From NCBI RefSeq assembly GCF_000719775.1, contig NZ_JOHR01000013.1, forward strand, positions 186,001 to 250,000: a stretch of DNA of 64,000 bases. The letters run 5' to 3'. How positions within the stretch are numbered: the stretch's first letter is position 1; every line of letters starts with the position of its first letter. Of this stretch, positions 1 through 8,305 are shown piece by piece. Under the pieces are notes generated by a model. It saw nothing but the letters and a program-made list of their open reading frames with translations, was not told the origin of the DNA and made no database searches. Source of the DNA: Streptomyces sp. NRRL F-5135 (lineage in GTDB: Bacteria > Actinomycetota > Actinomycetes > Streptomycetales > Streptomycetaceae). The translations under genes were made by a program, and so were the position numbers.

Positions 1-127
1 CCGCGCGAAGCATTCTCTTGTACATAGTCGGCTTCGTCCTCACTTGATGGATTCCTCTCCCCCGCCACCTAGACGATGTCTCACCCGGACACGTCAACAC
101 CACCAGGACGAGGCATCATGTTCCTGC

Positions 128-1138
128 ATGTTCAGGACCCTGGGGGGTGGAGCTTTGACATCAAAAGACACAAATCAGACACATCCCCATGTCGTCACTG
201 ATCTGTGCGAGGACGGCAAGCACATTTACGCCAAAGCACTGAGGTCCGGGCGCATCGCCCGGGGGGAGGCCGCGGCGGCGCCCTGCCTCATGGAATTCCC
301 GCTCCTCCACCCCGACCCTGATGACCCCGACTGGCTCCGGCCGGTTCCACCGTCCGCCGCACTCGCACAACGTCTTCACCCCGTCGAGCGCGAGATCCAG
401 GAGCGCCGGCACTTCGCGGTGAAGCTGACGGACGCTTTTGAGCCGTTCATGACCATCAGCGCCCAGGACCCACCGACCACCCACGCCATCACGGTCCTGG
501 AAGGCGACAGCAGAATCAACGCGGCGCTCGACCTGTCCACCGCCGAGTGCCGTACGGAGGTGCTCACCGTCCAGCCGGGCGGCGGCCGCAGCGCGCACGT
601 GCTCGCCAGGGCCCTCGAACGGGGCCAGTCAGTGGTGGACCGGGGCGTCAGCATCCGGACGCTGTACCAGCACACCGTCCGGCACAGCCAGGGCACACTC
701 GCCTACGCGGAACGGCTGGCCGAGAGCAAGGTCGAGATCCGGACGCTGGAAGAACTCATCGAGCGGCTGATCATCTTCGACCGCTCGGTCGCGTACATCC
801 CGGCACGCTCCGACCGGCAGGTCGCCCTGGAGCTGCGGCACCCGGGCCTCGTCGACTACCTGGCCCAGGTCTTCGAGCACCTGTGGCGTCATGCCACCCC
901 CCTGAACGAGGAAATCCCGTACGAGCCGGCCCCCTTCGGCATCACGGGCGTCCAGCGCTCCATCGCCAAGCTCCTGATCGAGGGGTTCGTGGACGAGGCC
1001 ATCGCCCGCCGCCTGGGCATGAACGTACGGACCTGCCGCGCGCACATCGCCAAGCTCGCCACCGCCCTCGGCAGCGGCAGCCGCGCCCAACTCGGCTACC
1101 TCATCGCGCACTCGGGGATCCTGGACGACGACCACTGA
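128..1138 (+). CDS. LuxR-type helix-turn-helix transcriptional regulator (TrmB-like N-terminus)
   Basis: A probable DNA-binding regulator. The last 65 or so residues form a LuxR/GerE-like HTH (ITGVQRSIAKLLIEGFVDEA then IARRLGMNVRTCRAHIAKLA). The N-terminal two thirds resemble the phospholipase D-like or TrmB-like sensor region of a large Streptomyces regulator family whose members contain the phrases LHPDPDD and LRPVPPS, both visible here. No receiver phosphorylation site was seen, so any ligand or signal is unknown. The start is uncertain: family-like sequence begins near 197 (TDLCEDGKHIYAKALRSG), upstream of the ATG at 290, so the ATG at 128 is preferred; an ATG at 44 is also in frame. The gene stands alone, converging on hspR, with a strong hairpin between the two. 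Family assignment is fairly sure; target genes are unknown. Confidence 0.75.
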   Translation: MFRTLGGGALTSKDTNQTHPHVVTDLCEDGKHIYAKALRSGRIARGEAAAAPCLMEFPLLHPDPDDPDWLRPVPPSAALAQRLHPVEREIQERRHFAVKLTDAFEPFMTISAQDPPTTHAITVLEGDSRINAALDLSTAECRTEVLTVQPGGGRSAHVLARALERGQSVVDRGVSIRTLYQHTVRHSQGTLAYAERLAESKVEIRTLEELIERLIIFDRSVAYIPARSDRQVALELRHPGLVDYLAQVFEHLWRHATPLNEEIPYEPAPFGITGVQRSIAKLLIEGFVDEAIARRLGMNVRTCRAHIAKLATALGSGSRAQLGYLIAHSGILDDDH

Positions 1139-1195
1139 GCCGACCGCCGTCCACGACCGGCCACCGACGAGCACACGGACCACGCCCGGCCCGAA

Positions 1196-1226
<31 letters not shown>

Positions 1227-1235
1227 GGCAACGCG

Positions 1236-1267
1236 AGACGCCCGGACGGGGTCCCGTCCGGGCGTCT
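1236..1267. terminator. 15-bp perfect hairpin between convergent genes
   Basis: AGACGCCCGGACGGG (1236-1250) and its exact complement CCCGTCCGGGCGTCT (1253-1267) are separated by GT. Downstream are imperfect copies of GCGTCTGTG rather than a T tract. It probably terminates the LuxR-type gene and may also stop hspR transcripts arriving from the other side. Confidence 0.75.
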
Positions 1268-1400
1268 GTGCGCGTCTGTGCGCGTCTGTGCCGCGTCTCT
1301 ACCGCGTCTGTGTGCCTCTGTACGCGCTTCCCGACGCAAAAGGACCCGCCGCGCCGCCGCGCCCCCTCGGCACGCGCACGTACGGCCCGGGCGCCTCGGC

Positions 1401-1877
1401 TCAGTCCGTCGGCCGCTTCGGCTTCGGCCGCCAGACCACCAGCGCGCTCGCCTGCTGCACGTCCTGGTACGGGACCAGGTCCCGCCGGTACGAGGCGTGC
1501 ACCTGCGCCTCGCGCTGGCGCATCGCCGCCGCCGCGCCGTCCACGGCGGACGACAGCTCGGCGACCCGGGCCTGGAGCGCGGCGACCTGGTTCTCCAGCT
1601 CGATGATCCGCTTGATGCCGGCCAGGTTGATGCCCTCGTCCTGCGACAGCTGCTGCACCTGCCGGAGCAGCTCGATGTCACGGGCCGAGTAGCGGCGCCC
1701 CCGGCCCGCCGTACGGTCCGGGGAGACCAGCCCCAGGCGGTCGTACTGCCGGAGCGTCTGCGGGTGCAGCCCGGAGAGCTGCGCCGCCACCGAGATGACG
1801 TACACCGGCGTCTCCTCGGTCAGCTGGTACGACCTGTTGAACGATGCGGACTGCCGACGACGCCCGTCCCTGTCCAT
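1401..1877 (-). CDS. hspR: HspR, MerR-family heat-shock repressor
   Basis: HspR represses the dnaK operon in actinomycetes by binding HAIR inverted repeats, with DnaK as co-repressor. The 158-residue product has a MerR-type winged HTH near its N-terminus (VISVAAQLSGLHPQTLRQYD, then RRYSARDIELL), followed by a coiled-coil dimerisation segment (IIELENQVAALQARVAEL) and a short C-terminal tail. The ATG at 1877 gives the usual N-terminus ending in LTEETPVYVISV. It starts 4 nt after the dnaJ stop, so it is the last gene of the dnaK-grpE-dnaJ-hspR operon and is probably translationally coupled. Two HAIR-like sites upstream of dnaK indicate autoregulation. Identification is close to certain. Confidence 0.95.
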   Translation of the reverse strand: MDRDGRRRQSASFNRSYQLTEETPVYVISVAAQLSGLHPQTLRQYDRLGLVSPDRTAGRGRRYSARDIELLRQVQQLSQDEGINLAGIKRIIELENQVAALQARVAELSSAVDGAAAAMRQREAQVHASYRRDLVPYQDVQQASALVVWRPKPKRPTD

Positions 1878-1881
1878 CGCG

Positions 1882-3063
1882 TCATGCTCCCTTCGCGGCC
1901 TGGAACAGCTCCGCCCGCGGGTTCTCGTCCGCGGTCGCCTTCCGGTATGCCTCCAGCGCGTCGCGTGCCTGCGCGCCGAGGTTCGTGGGGACGACGACCT
2001 CGACGGTGACCAGGAGGTCGCCGCGGGTTCCGTCCTTGCGGGCGGCACCCTTCCCCCGGGCCCGCATCGTACGGCCGTTGGGGGTGCCCGCGGGGAGCTT
2101 CAGGGTGACCGGCGGGCCGCCCAGCGTCGGCACCTTCACCTCGGCGCCGAGCGCGGCCTCCGTGAAGGTGACCGGCACGGTGACCGTCAGGTTGTCGCCC
2201 TTGCGGCCGAACACCGGGTGGGAGTCGACGTGCACGACCACGTACAGGTCGCCGGCCGGACCGCCGCGCTCGCCGGGCGCCCCCTTGCCGCGCAGCCGGA
2301 TCCGCTGGCCGTCGCTGACGCCCGCCGGGATCCGGACCTGCATCGTCCGCGACGACTTCGCCCGGCCGCTGCCCTTGCAGACCTCGCACGGGTCCTGGGC
2401 GATCAGCCCGCGGCCCTTGCAGTCCACGCACGGGTCGGTCAGCGAGAAGCCGCCGCCCGTGCCGCGCGAGACCTGGCCGGTGCCCACACAGGTCGGGCAG
2501 ACCCGCGGGGTGCCGTTCTTGTCGCCCGTGCCCGAACACGCCTTGCAGGGCGACTGGCTGGACATCCGCAGCGGGACCGTGGCCCCGTCGACCGCCTCGG
2601 TGAAGCTGAGCGTCACCTCGGACTCGATGTCCTGCCCACGGCGCGGCTGGGTGCGGGTCCCCGTGCCACCCCGGTTGAACAGGCCGCCGAACACGTCCCC
2701 GAGCCCGCCGCCGAAGCCGCCGGCGCCCGGACCACCCTGACCGCCCTGGCCGCCGCCGAAGAGGTCGCCCAGGTCGAAGTTGAACGAGCCGCCGCCCGCG
2801 CCCGGCCCCGGCCGGAATCCGCCGTTGCCGAAGAGCGCGCGCGCCTCGTCGTACTCCTTGCGGCGCTTCGGATCGCCGAGGATGTCGTTGGCCTCGGAGA
2901 CCTCCTTGAAGCGCTCCTCGGCCCTGGCGTCACCCTTGTTGGCGTCCGGGTGGAACTCCCGGGCGAGCTTGCGGTACGCCTTCTTGATCTCGGCCTCGGT
3001 GGCGTCCTTGGGGACGCCGAGAACCTTGTAGTAGTCCTTCTCCACGAAGTCCTTGGTGCTCAT
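1882..3063 (-). CDS. dnaJ: DnaJ (Hsp40) type I co-chaperone
   Basis: DnaJ delivers unfolded clients to DnaK and stimulates its ATPase in the cytoplasm. The 393-residue protein has the full type I layout. An N-terminal J domain carries the HPD motif (REFHPDANKGDA). A Gly/Phe-rich linker follows. A cysteine-rich zinc region has four CxxCxGxG-type repeats (CKACSGTG, CPTCVGTG, CVDCKGRG, CEVCKGSG). Two C-terminal beta domains complete it. A strong ribosome site (AGGAGGGA) precedes the ATG at 3063. It lies third in the operon, 78 nt after grpE and 4 nt before hspR. Length and domain order are normal for the actinobacterial operon-encoded DnaJ1. Confidence 0.96.
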   Translation of the reverse strand: MSTKDFVEKDYYKVLGVPKDATEAEIKKAYRKLAREFHPDANKGDARAEERFKEVSEANDILGDPKRRKEYDEARALFGNGGFRPGPGAGGGSFNFDLGDLFGGGQGGQGGPGAGGFGGGLGDVFGGLFNRGGTGTRTQPRRGQDIESEVTLSFTEAVDGATVPLRMSSQSPCKACSGTGDKNGTPRVCPTCVGTGQVSRGTGGGFSLTDPCVDCKGRGLIAQDPCEVCKGSGRAKSSRTMQVRIPAGVSDGQRIRLRGKGAPGERGGPAGDLYVVVHVDSHPVFGRKGDNLTVTVPVTFTEAALGAEVKVPTLGGPPVTLKLPAGTPNGRTMRARGKGAARKDGTRGDLLVTVEVVVPTNLGAQARDALEAYRKATADENPRAELFQAAKGA

Positions 3064-3141
3064 TCCCGACGTCCCTCCTCTCCGCCCGCGACACCACCGT
3101 CACCGCGTCCACAACCGCGCCCGCACCCGTGTGCCGACGCG

Positions 3142-3804
3142 TCAGCCCTCTTCCGGGCCACCGCTCTCCTTGTCCTTGGCGGACCCGTCCTGCTCGTCCG
3201 CGCCCTTCGGCTGCGCCCCCGGCTGGGGCTCGGCCACCGCGACGCGTGCGGGCCTGATCGTCCGCTCGCCGAACCGATACCCGGGCTGGAGGATCGCGAC
3301 GCACGTCGTCTCCGTGACGTCCGGCGCGTACGAGTGCATCAGCGCCTCGTGCACCGTCGGGTCGAAGGGCTCGCCCTCCGAACCGAACTGCTGGAGCCCC
3401 AGCTTGGCCGTGACCGCCTCCAGGGACTCGGCGACGGACTTGAAGCCGCCCACCAGTTCCTCGTGGTCCCGGGCCCGGCCGATGTCGTCGAGCACCGGCA
3501 GCAGCTCGGTCAGCAGGTTCGCGACCGCCATCTCCTTGACCGCGGCCCGGTCCCGCTCCACCCTGCGGCGGTAGTTCTGGTACTCGGCCTGCAGCCGCTG
3601 GAGGTCTGCCGTGCGCTCGTTGAGCGCCGTACGGACCTGGTCCAGCTGCGCTGTCAGGGCCACGTCCTGAACGTCCCCGGCCGGGGCCGACGGGCCCGGC
3701 TCCTTGGCGGAGTCCGGCCCTTCGGCGCCCTGCGCGGCGTCATCGGGGGTGGCGCCGGAGGGGACGTCGGGCTTCTCCTCGAAGCCCGGGGTCTCCTCGC
3801 TCAC
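3142..3804 (-). CDS. grpE: GrpE nucleotide exchange factor
   Basis: GrpE releases ADP from DnaK to reset the chaperone cycle. The 220-residue product has an acidic, low-complexity N-terminus, a long coiled-coil helix (roughly residues 55-105, with [20 protein letters not shown]), and the C-terminal beta domain with the conserved stretch [11 protein letters not shown]. The tail is rich in charged residues, as usual in Streptomyces. The start is a GTG that overlaps the dnaK stop by 4 nt (GTGA), implying translational coupling to dnaK. If the upstream frameshift in dnaK is real, that coupling still works for ribosomes initiating downstream of the shift but not for those reading from the dnaK start. 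Confidence 0.95.
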   Translation of the reverse strand: MSEETPGFEEKPDVPSGATPDDAAQGAEGPDSAKEPGPSAPAGDVQDVALTAQLDQVRTALNERTADLQRLQAEYQNYRRRVERDRAAVKEMAVANLLTELLPVLDDIGRARDHEELVGGFKSVAESLEAVTAKLGLQQFGSEGEPFDPTVHEALMHSYAPDVTETTCVAILQPGYRFGERTIRPARVAVAEPQPGAQPKGADEQDGSAKDKESGGPEEG

Positions 3805-5442
3805 GCGGCACCGTCCTTCTTCGGCTTCTCGTCGTCGACGATCTCGGCGTCGACGACGTCGTCGTCGGCCTTGGCGCCGGCGCCGGCACCGGGAGCCGCG
3901 CCCTCGGCGCCGCCGGCCGCGCCCGCGGCCTGGGCGTCGGCGTACATGGCCTGGCCGAGCTTCTGCGAGACGGCCGCGACCTTCTCCGTGGCGGTCTTGA
4001 TCTCGGCCGTGTCCTCGCCCTTGAGCTTCTCCTTCAGCTCGCCGACGGCGGTCTCGACCTCGGTCTTGACGTCACCCGGGACCTTGTCCTCGTTGTCCTT
4101 GAGGAACTTCTCCGTCTGGTAGACGAGCTGTTCGGCCTGGTTGCGCGTCTCGGCGGCCTCGCGGCGCTTGTGGTCCTCGTCCGCGTACTTCTCGGCCTCT
4201 TCGCGCATCCGCTGGACCTCGTCCTTCGGCAGCGAGGAGCCGCCGGTGACGGTCATCTTCTGCTCCTTGCCCGTGCCGAGGTCCTTCGCGGTCACGTGCA
4301 TGATGCCGTTGGCGTCGATGTCGAAGGAGACCTCGATCTGCGGCACCCCGCGCGGGGCCGGCGGCAGACCGGTCAGCTCGAACATCCCGAGCTTCTTGTT
4401 GTACGCGGCGATCTCGCGCTCGCCCTGCCGGGTTGACGCCCTTGTTGGCCTCGCGGCCGCCGGTCAGCTCCTTGACGAGCTCCGCGACGGCGGGCATACG
4501 GGTCGAGCCGCCGACGAGCACCACGTGGTCGATCTCGGACAGCTGGATGCCGGCGTCCTTGATGACGTTGTGGAACGGCGTCTTGCAGCGGTCCAGCAGG
4601 TCCGCGGTCAGCTGCTGGAACTGCGAGCGGGTGATCTTCTCGTCCAGGTGCAGCGGGCCCTCGGCGGACGCCGTGATGTACGGCAGGTTGATCGTCGTCT
4701 CCGAGGAGGACGAGAGCTCGATCTTCGCCTTCTCGGACGCCTCGCGCAGCCGCTGGAGCGCCATCTTGTCCTTGGACAGGTCCACGCCGTTGCCGTTGGC
4801 GAACTGCTTCACCAGGTGGTCGACCAGGCGCTGGTCCCAGTCGTCACCACCGAGGTGGTTGTCACCGTTGGTGGCCTTCACCTCGACGACACCGTCGCCG
4901 ATCTCCAGCAGCGAGACGTCGAACGTACCGCCACCGAGGTCGAAGACCAGGATGGTCTGGTCGTCCTTGTCGAGCCCGTAGGCCAGCGCGGCGGCCGTCG
5001 GCTCGTTGACGATGCGCAGGACGTTCAGGCCCGCGATCTCGCCGGCCTCCTTGGTGGCCTGGCGCTCCGAGTCGTTGAAGTACGCGGGGACGGTGATCAC
5101 CGCGTCGGTGACCTTCTCGCCCAGGTACGACTCGGCGTCCCGCTTCAGCTTCTGCAGCACGAAGGCCGAGATCTGCTGCGGGTTGAAGTCCTTGCCGTCC
5201 AGGTTGATCTTCCAGTCGGTGCCCATGTGGCGCTTGACCGACCGGATGGTCCTGTCGACGTTGGTGACCGCCTGGCGCTTCGCGACCTCGCCGACGAGCA
5301 CCTCGCCGTTCTTGGCGAAGGCGACGACGGACGGCGTGGTCCTGGCGCCCTCTGCGTTGGTGATGACGGTGGGCTCGCCGCCTTCGAGAACGCTGACGAC
5401 GGAGTTAGTCGTGCCCAGGTCGATGCCGACCGCACGTGCCAT
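3801..5442 (-). pseudogene. dnaK: dnaK (Hsp70) with internal deletion and frameshift
   Basis: DnaK is the central Hsp70 chaperone and HspR co-repressor. Translation from the ATG at 5442 (ribosome site GGAGG) begins [16 protein letters not shown] and follows the nucleotide-binding domain to KGVNP at about residue 337. At 4427/4428 the sequence jumps directly to the codons for [18 protein letters not shown] in another frame. Compared with remembered Streptomyces DnaK, about 74 residues are missing: the end of the ATPase domain, the interdomain linker (DVLLLDVTPL region) and the start of the substrate-binding domain. The remaining C-terminal 208 residues, including the lid and the acidic tail, are intact to 3801. 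As read, no functional DnaK can be made. Either this is a real deletion or, perhaps more likely for so important a gene, an assembly error. Confidence 0.9.
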
Positions 5443-5460
5443 TTCGATTCCTCCAGCTGA

Positions 5461-5533
5461 CTTGAGTGGAACAGGCTCAAGGATGCATGACGGGGCAGCC
5501 GGAGTCAAAGGACCTGAGTCGATCAGACTCAAT
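5461..5533 (-). promoter_or_regulatory. Two HAIR (HspR-associated inverted repeat) operators upstream of dnaK
   Basis: The known HAIR consensus is CTTGAGT-N7-ACTCAAG. Site 1 (5461-5481) reads CTTGAGT-N7-GCTCAAG, one mismatch. Site 2 (5513-5533) reads CCTGAGT-N7-ACTCAAT, two mismatches. Both lie 19-90 nt upstream of the dnaK ATG, where HspR operators are expected. The dnaK promoter probably overlaps site 2 (TTGAGT on the minus strand), but I could not place a -10 confidently. Confidence 0.88.
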
Positions 5534-5715
5534 TAAAGTGCGCATAAGCGCGCCGGGCGCATGATGGACGGGAGCACGACGGAACGCGCGACGGAACGTA
5601 CGACGGGACCACGACGGCAGCCCGACAGGACCACGAGGGGGCGCTCGCGGCACCGGAGGCGACTGGAGCGCCCAGCGACACAGATCACCGACCGTGGCAC
5701 TACATTGCGGCCGGA

Positions 5716-5758
5716 TAAGTGGGTAACCTCAGCACGACCCCATTAAGTTACCGCTTAG
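5716..5758. promoter_or_regulatory. Inverted repeat upstream of the Fe-S oxidoreductase gene
   Basis: TAAGTGGGTAAC (5716-5727) is matched by GTTACCGCTTAG (5747-5758), the reverse complement of CTAAGCGGTAAC. This gives a nearly symmetrical operator-like pair with a 19-nt spacer, 55 nt before the start codon. The region is more A/T-rich than its surroundings and divides two divergent transcripts. It could bind a TetR- or GntR-type regulator; which one is not shown by the sequence. Confidence 0.45.
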
Positions 5759-5813
5759 TAGAGCGCTCGACAGGGCGCACAGACCCCACCTCGCAGGCCC
5801 GAGGAGCCCTCCC

Positions 5814-8132
5814 ATGCAACTCGCCGCGATCACCGTGTCGCTGGTTCTCGCCGTCGTCGGTGTGGCGTTGTTCGGCCGAGCCATCGCGCAGATCTACCAC
5901 TTCGTGAAACTCGGACAGCCGGTTCCCGCGGGCTCCCGCACGGACGAGCCCGTACAGCGCACCGTGACCGTGGCCAAGGAGTTCCTCGGCCACACCCGGA
6001 TGAACCGCTGGGGTGTCGTCGGCGTGGCGCACTGGTTCGTCGCGATCGGGTTCTTCTCGCTCGTCCTGACCCTCGTCAACGCCTTCGGACAGCTCTTCCG
6101 GGCCGACTGGCTGCTGCCGGTCATCGGTGACTGGACGCCGTACGAGGTCTTCGTCGAGCTGATCGGCCTGCTGACGACGCTCGGCATCCTGACGCTGATC
6201 GTCATCCGCCAGCTCTCGCTCCCCGGCCGCGCGGGCCGCAAGTCCCGCTTCGCCGGCTCCAACTTCGGCCAGGCGTACTTCGTCGAGGCCGTCATCCTGG
6301 TCATCGGCCTGGCGATCCTCCTCCTGCGCGGCCTGGAGGGCGCGCTGCACCACGTCGGCTCCTACGAGGCCGCCTATGTGGTCTCGTACCCGCTGGTGGC
6401 CGCCTTCAGGGGGCTCGACGCCGGGACGCTGCAGAACCTGGTCTACCTGGTCGCCATGATCAAGATCGGGACGTCCTTCGTCTGGATGATCACCGTCGCG
6501 CTCAAGACCGACATGGGCGTGGCCTGGCACCGCTTCCTGGCGTTCCCGAACATCTGGTTCAAGCGCGAGGCGGACGGCGGCACGGCCCTCGGCGCGCTCC
6601 GGCCGATGACCTCGAACGGCAAGGAGATCGACTTCGAGACGGTCTTCGACGACGAGGAGGGCGAGGAGGCCGTCTTCGGCGCCTCGCAGGTCGAGCACTT
6701 CTCCTGGAAGGGCATCCTCGACTTCTCCACGTGCACGGAGTGCGGCCGCTGCCAGTCGCAGTGCCCGGCCTGGAACACGGGCAAGCCGCTCTCCCCGAAG
6801 CTGCTGATCATGTCCCTGCGGGACCACGCGCACGCCAAGGCGCCGTACCTGCTGGCCGGCGGCGGGAAGACGGCGGAGGGCGAGGAGAAGGCGTCGGCCG
6901 AGCAGCTCGCCGACGTCCCCGCCACGGCCCTGGCCGAGGCCGAGCGCCCGCTGGTCGGCACGCTGGAGGAGAACGGCGTCATCGACCCGGACGTGCTGTG
7001 GTCGTGCACGACCTGCGGCGCGTGCGTCGAGCAGTGCCCGGTCGACATCGAACACGTCGACCACATCGTGGACATGCGCCGCTACCAGGTGATGATCGAG
7101 AGCTCCTTCCCGAGCGAGGCCGGGACGATGCTCAAGAACCTGGAGAAGAAGGGCAACCCCTGGGGCCTGGCCAAGAAGCAGCGCCTGGAGTGGACGAAGG
7201 AGCTGGCGAAGGACGTCGGCTTCGAGGTACCGGTCGTCGGCAAGGACGTCGAGGACCTGACCGAGGTCGACTACCTGTACTGGGTCGGCTGCGCGGGCGC
7301 GCTCGAGGACCGGGCGAAGAAGACCACCAAGGCGTTCGCCGAGCTCCTGCACATCGCCGGCGTGAAGTTCGCGATCATGGGCGGCGACGAGAAGTGCACG
7401 GGCGACTCGGCCCGGCGCCTGGGCAACGAGCCGCTGTTCCAGCAGCTCGGCCAGGAGAACGTGGCGATGCTGAACATGGCGTTCGGCGAGGACGATGACG
7501 ACGCCGCCACCAAGAAGCCGAAGGCTTCGAAGAAGATCGTCGCGACCTGCCCGCACTGCTTCAACACCATCGCCAACGAGTACCCCCAGCTCGGCGGCGA
7601 GTACGAGGTCATCCACCACACCCAGCTGCTCCAGCACCTCGTGGACGAGGGGAAGCTGATCCCGGTCACCCCGGTCGAGGGTCTGATCACGTACCACGAC
7701 CCGTGCTACCTGGGCCGCCACAACAAGGTCTACACCCCGCCGCGCGAGATCATCGCCAAGGTGCCGGGGCTCAGGAACGAGGAGATGCACCGCCACAAGG
7801 AACGCGGCTTCTGCTGCGGCGCGGGCGGCGCGCGGATGTGGATGGAGGAGCGGATCGGCAAGCGCGTCAACAACGAGCGCGTGGACGAGGCCCTTTCGCT
7901 CAACCCGGACATCGTCTCGACCGCCTGCCCGTTCTGCCTGGTGATGCTGACCGACTCCGTCAACGGCAAGAAGAACGATGGCGCGGCGAAGGAATCCCTC
8001 CAGGTCGTGGATGTGGCGCAGCTGCTGCTCGACTCGGTGAGGACCCCGGCCGACCCCTCCGGGACCGAGGAGCCCGAGAGCGCGTCGGACCCGGATCCGG
8101 ACCCGGCGCCGCGGCCCGAACCGGTGAAGTAG
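5814..8132 (+). CDS. Membrane-bound (Fe-S) oxidoreductase, HdrD/GlcF-like with CCG domains
   Basis: A 772-residue electron-transfer protein, likely passing electrons between a soluble flavoprotein dehydrogenase and the respiratory chain. The N-terminal 240 residues contain about five membrane helices (starting at ITVSLVLAVVGVALFG) resembling the cytochrome-b-like subunit NarI/HdrE. Two ferredoxin-type 4Fe-4S motifs follow (CTECGRCQSQCP near residue 306 and CTTCGACVEQCP near 397). The C-terminal half has two cysteine-rich CCG domains (GCAG...CPHC near 490-590 and DPCYLG...CCGAGG...CPFC near 635-710), as in HdrD and GlcF. A ribosome site GAGGAG precedes the ATG. The C-terminus ends in a short acidic Pro/Asp tail. 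The natural electron donor is not shown; related actinobacterial proteins are often linked to acyl-CoA oxidation. Confidence 0.85.
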   Translation: MQLAAITVSLVLAVVGVALFGRAIAQIYHFVKLGQPVPAGSRTDEPVQRTVTVAKEFLGHTRMNRWGVVGVAHWFVAIGFFSLVLTLVNAFGQLFRADWLLPVIGDWTPYEVFVELIGLLTTLGILTLIVIRQLSLPGRAGRKSRFAGSNFGQAYFVEAVILVIGLAILLLRGLEGALHHVGSYEAAYVVSYPLVAAFRGLDAGTLQNLVYLVAMIKIGTSFVWMITVALKTDMGVAWHRFLAFPNIWFKREADGGTALGALRPMTSNGKEIDFETVFDDEEGEEAVFGASQVEHFSWKGILDFSTCTECGRCQSQCPAWNTGKPLSPKLLIMSLRDHAHAKAPYLLAGGGKTAEGEEKASAEQLADVPATALAEAERPLVGTLEENGVIDPDVLWSCTTCGACVEQCPVDIEHVDHIVDMRRYQVMIESSFPSEAGTMLKNLEKKGNPWGLAKKQRLEWTKELAKDVGFEVPVVGKDVEDLTEVDYLYWVGCAGALEDRAKKTTKAFAELLHIAGVKFAIMGGDEKCTGDSARRLGNEPLFQQLGQENVAMLNMAFGEDDDDAATKKPKASKKIVATCPHCFNTIANEYPQLGGEYEVIHHTQLLQHLVDEGKLIPVTPVEGLITYHDPCYLGRHNKVYTPPREIIAKVPGLRNEEMHRHKERGFCCGAGGARMWMEERIGKRVNNERVDEALSLNPDIVSTACPFCLVMLTDSVNGKKNDGAAKESLQVVDVAQLLLDSVRTPADPSGTEEPESASDPDPDPAPRPEPVK

Positions 8133-8151
8133 CCGACGCGGCACCCCGCGT

Positions 8152-8210
8152 CGCGGTACGGCCGCGGTGCGAGGTGTCGTGCCGTGCGGCCGTACCGCGG
8201 CCGTACCGCG
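8152..8210 (+). terminator. Long hairpin after the Fe-S oxidoreductase gene
   Basis: CGCGGTACGGCCGCGG (8152-8167) pairs perfectly over 16 bp with CCGCGGCCGTACCGCG (8195-8210) around a 27-nt loop. No T tract follows, as is common for Streptomyces terminators. Confidence 0.6.
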
Positions 8211-8305
8211 GCGTACCGCGCCCGTGTCACGCGCGCCTCGCTGAGGCATCATGTGGCGGCTGGTACCCGACAGGCGGGTGGGACGGACGGGTGGGACAGG
8301 TGGTC

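Noticed and set aside
3801..5442. Programmed frameshift in dnaK
   Set aside because: About 74 conserved codons are absent at the junction, so a ribosomal shift could not restore DnaK. No slippery site is seen.
5748..8252. Very long open frame opposite the Fe-S oxidoreductase gene
   Set aside because: It is the mirror of a real high-GC gene; translation is Arg/Gly/Leu-rich without motifs, while the plus strand has clear Fe-S motifs.
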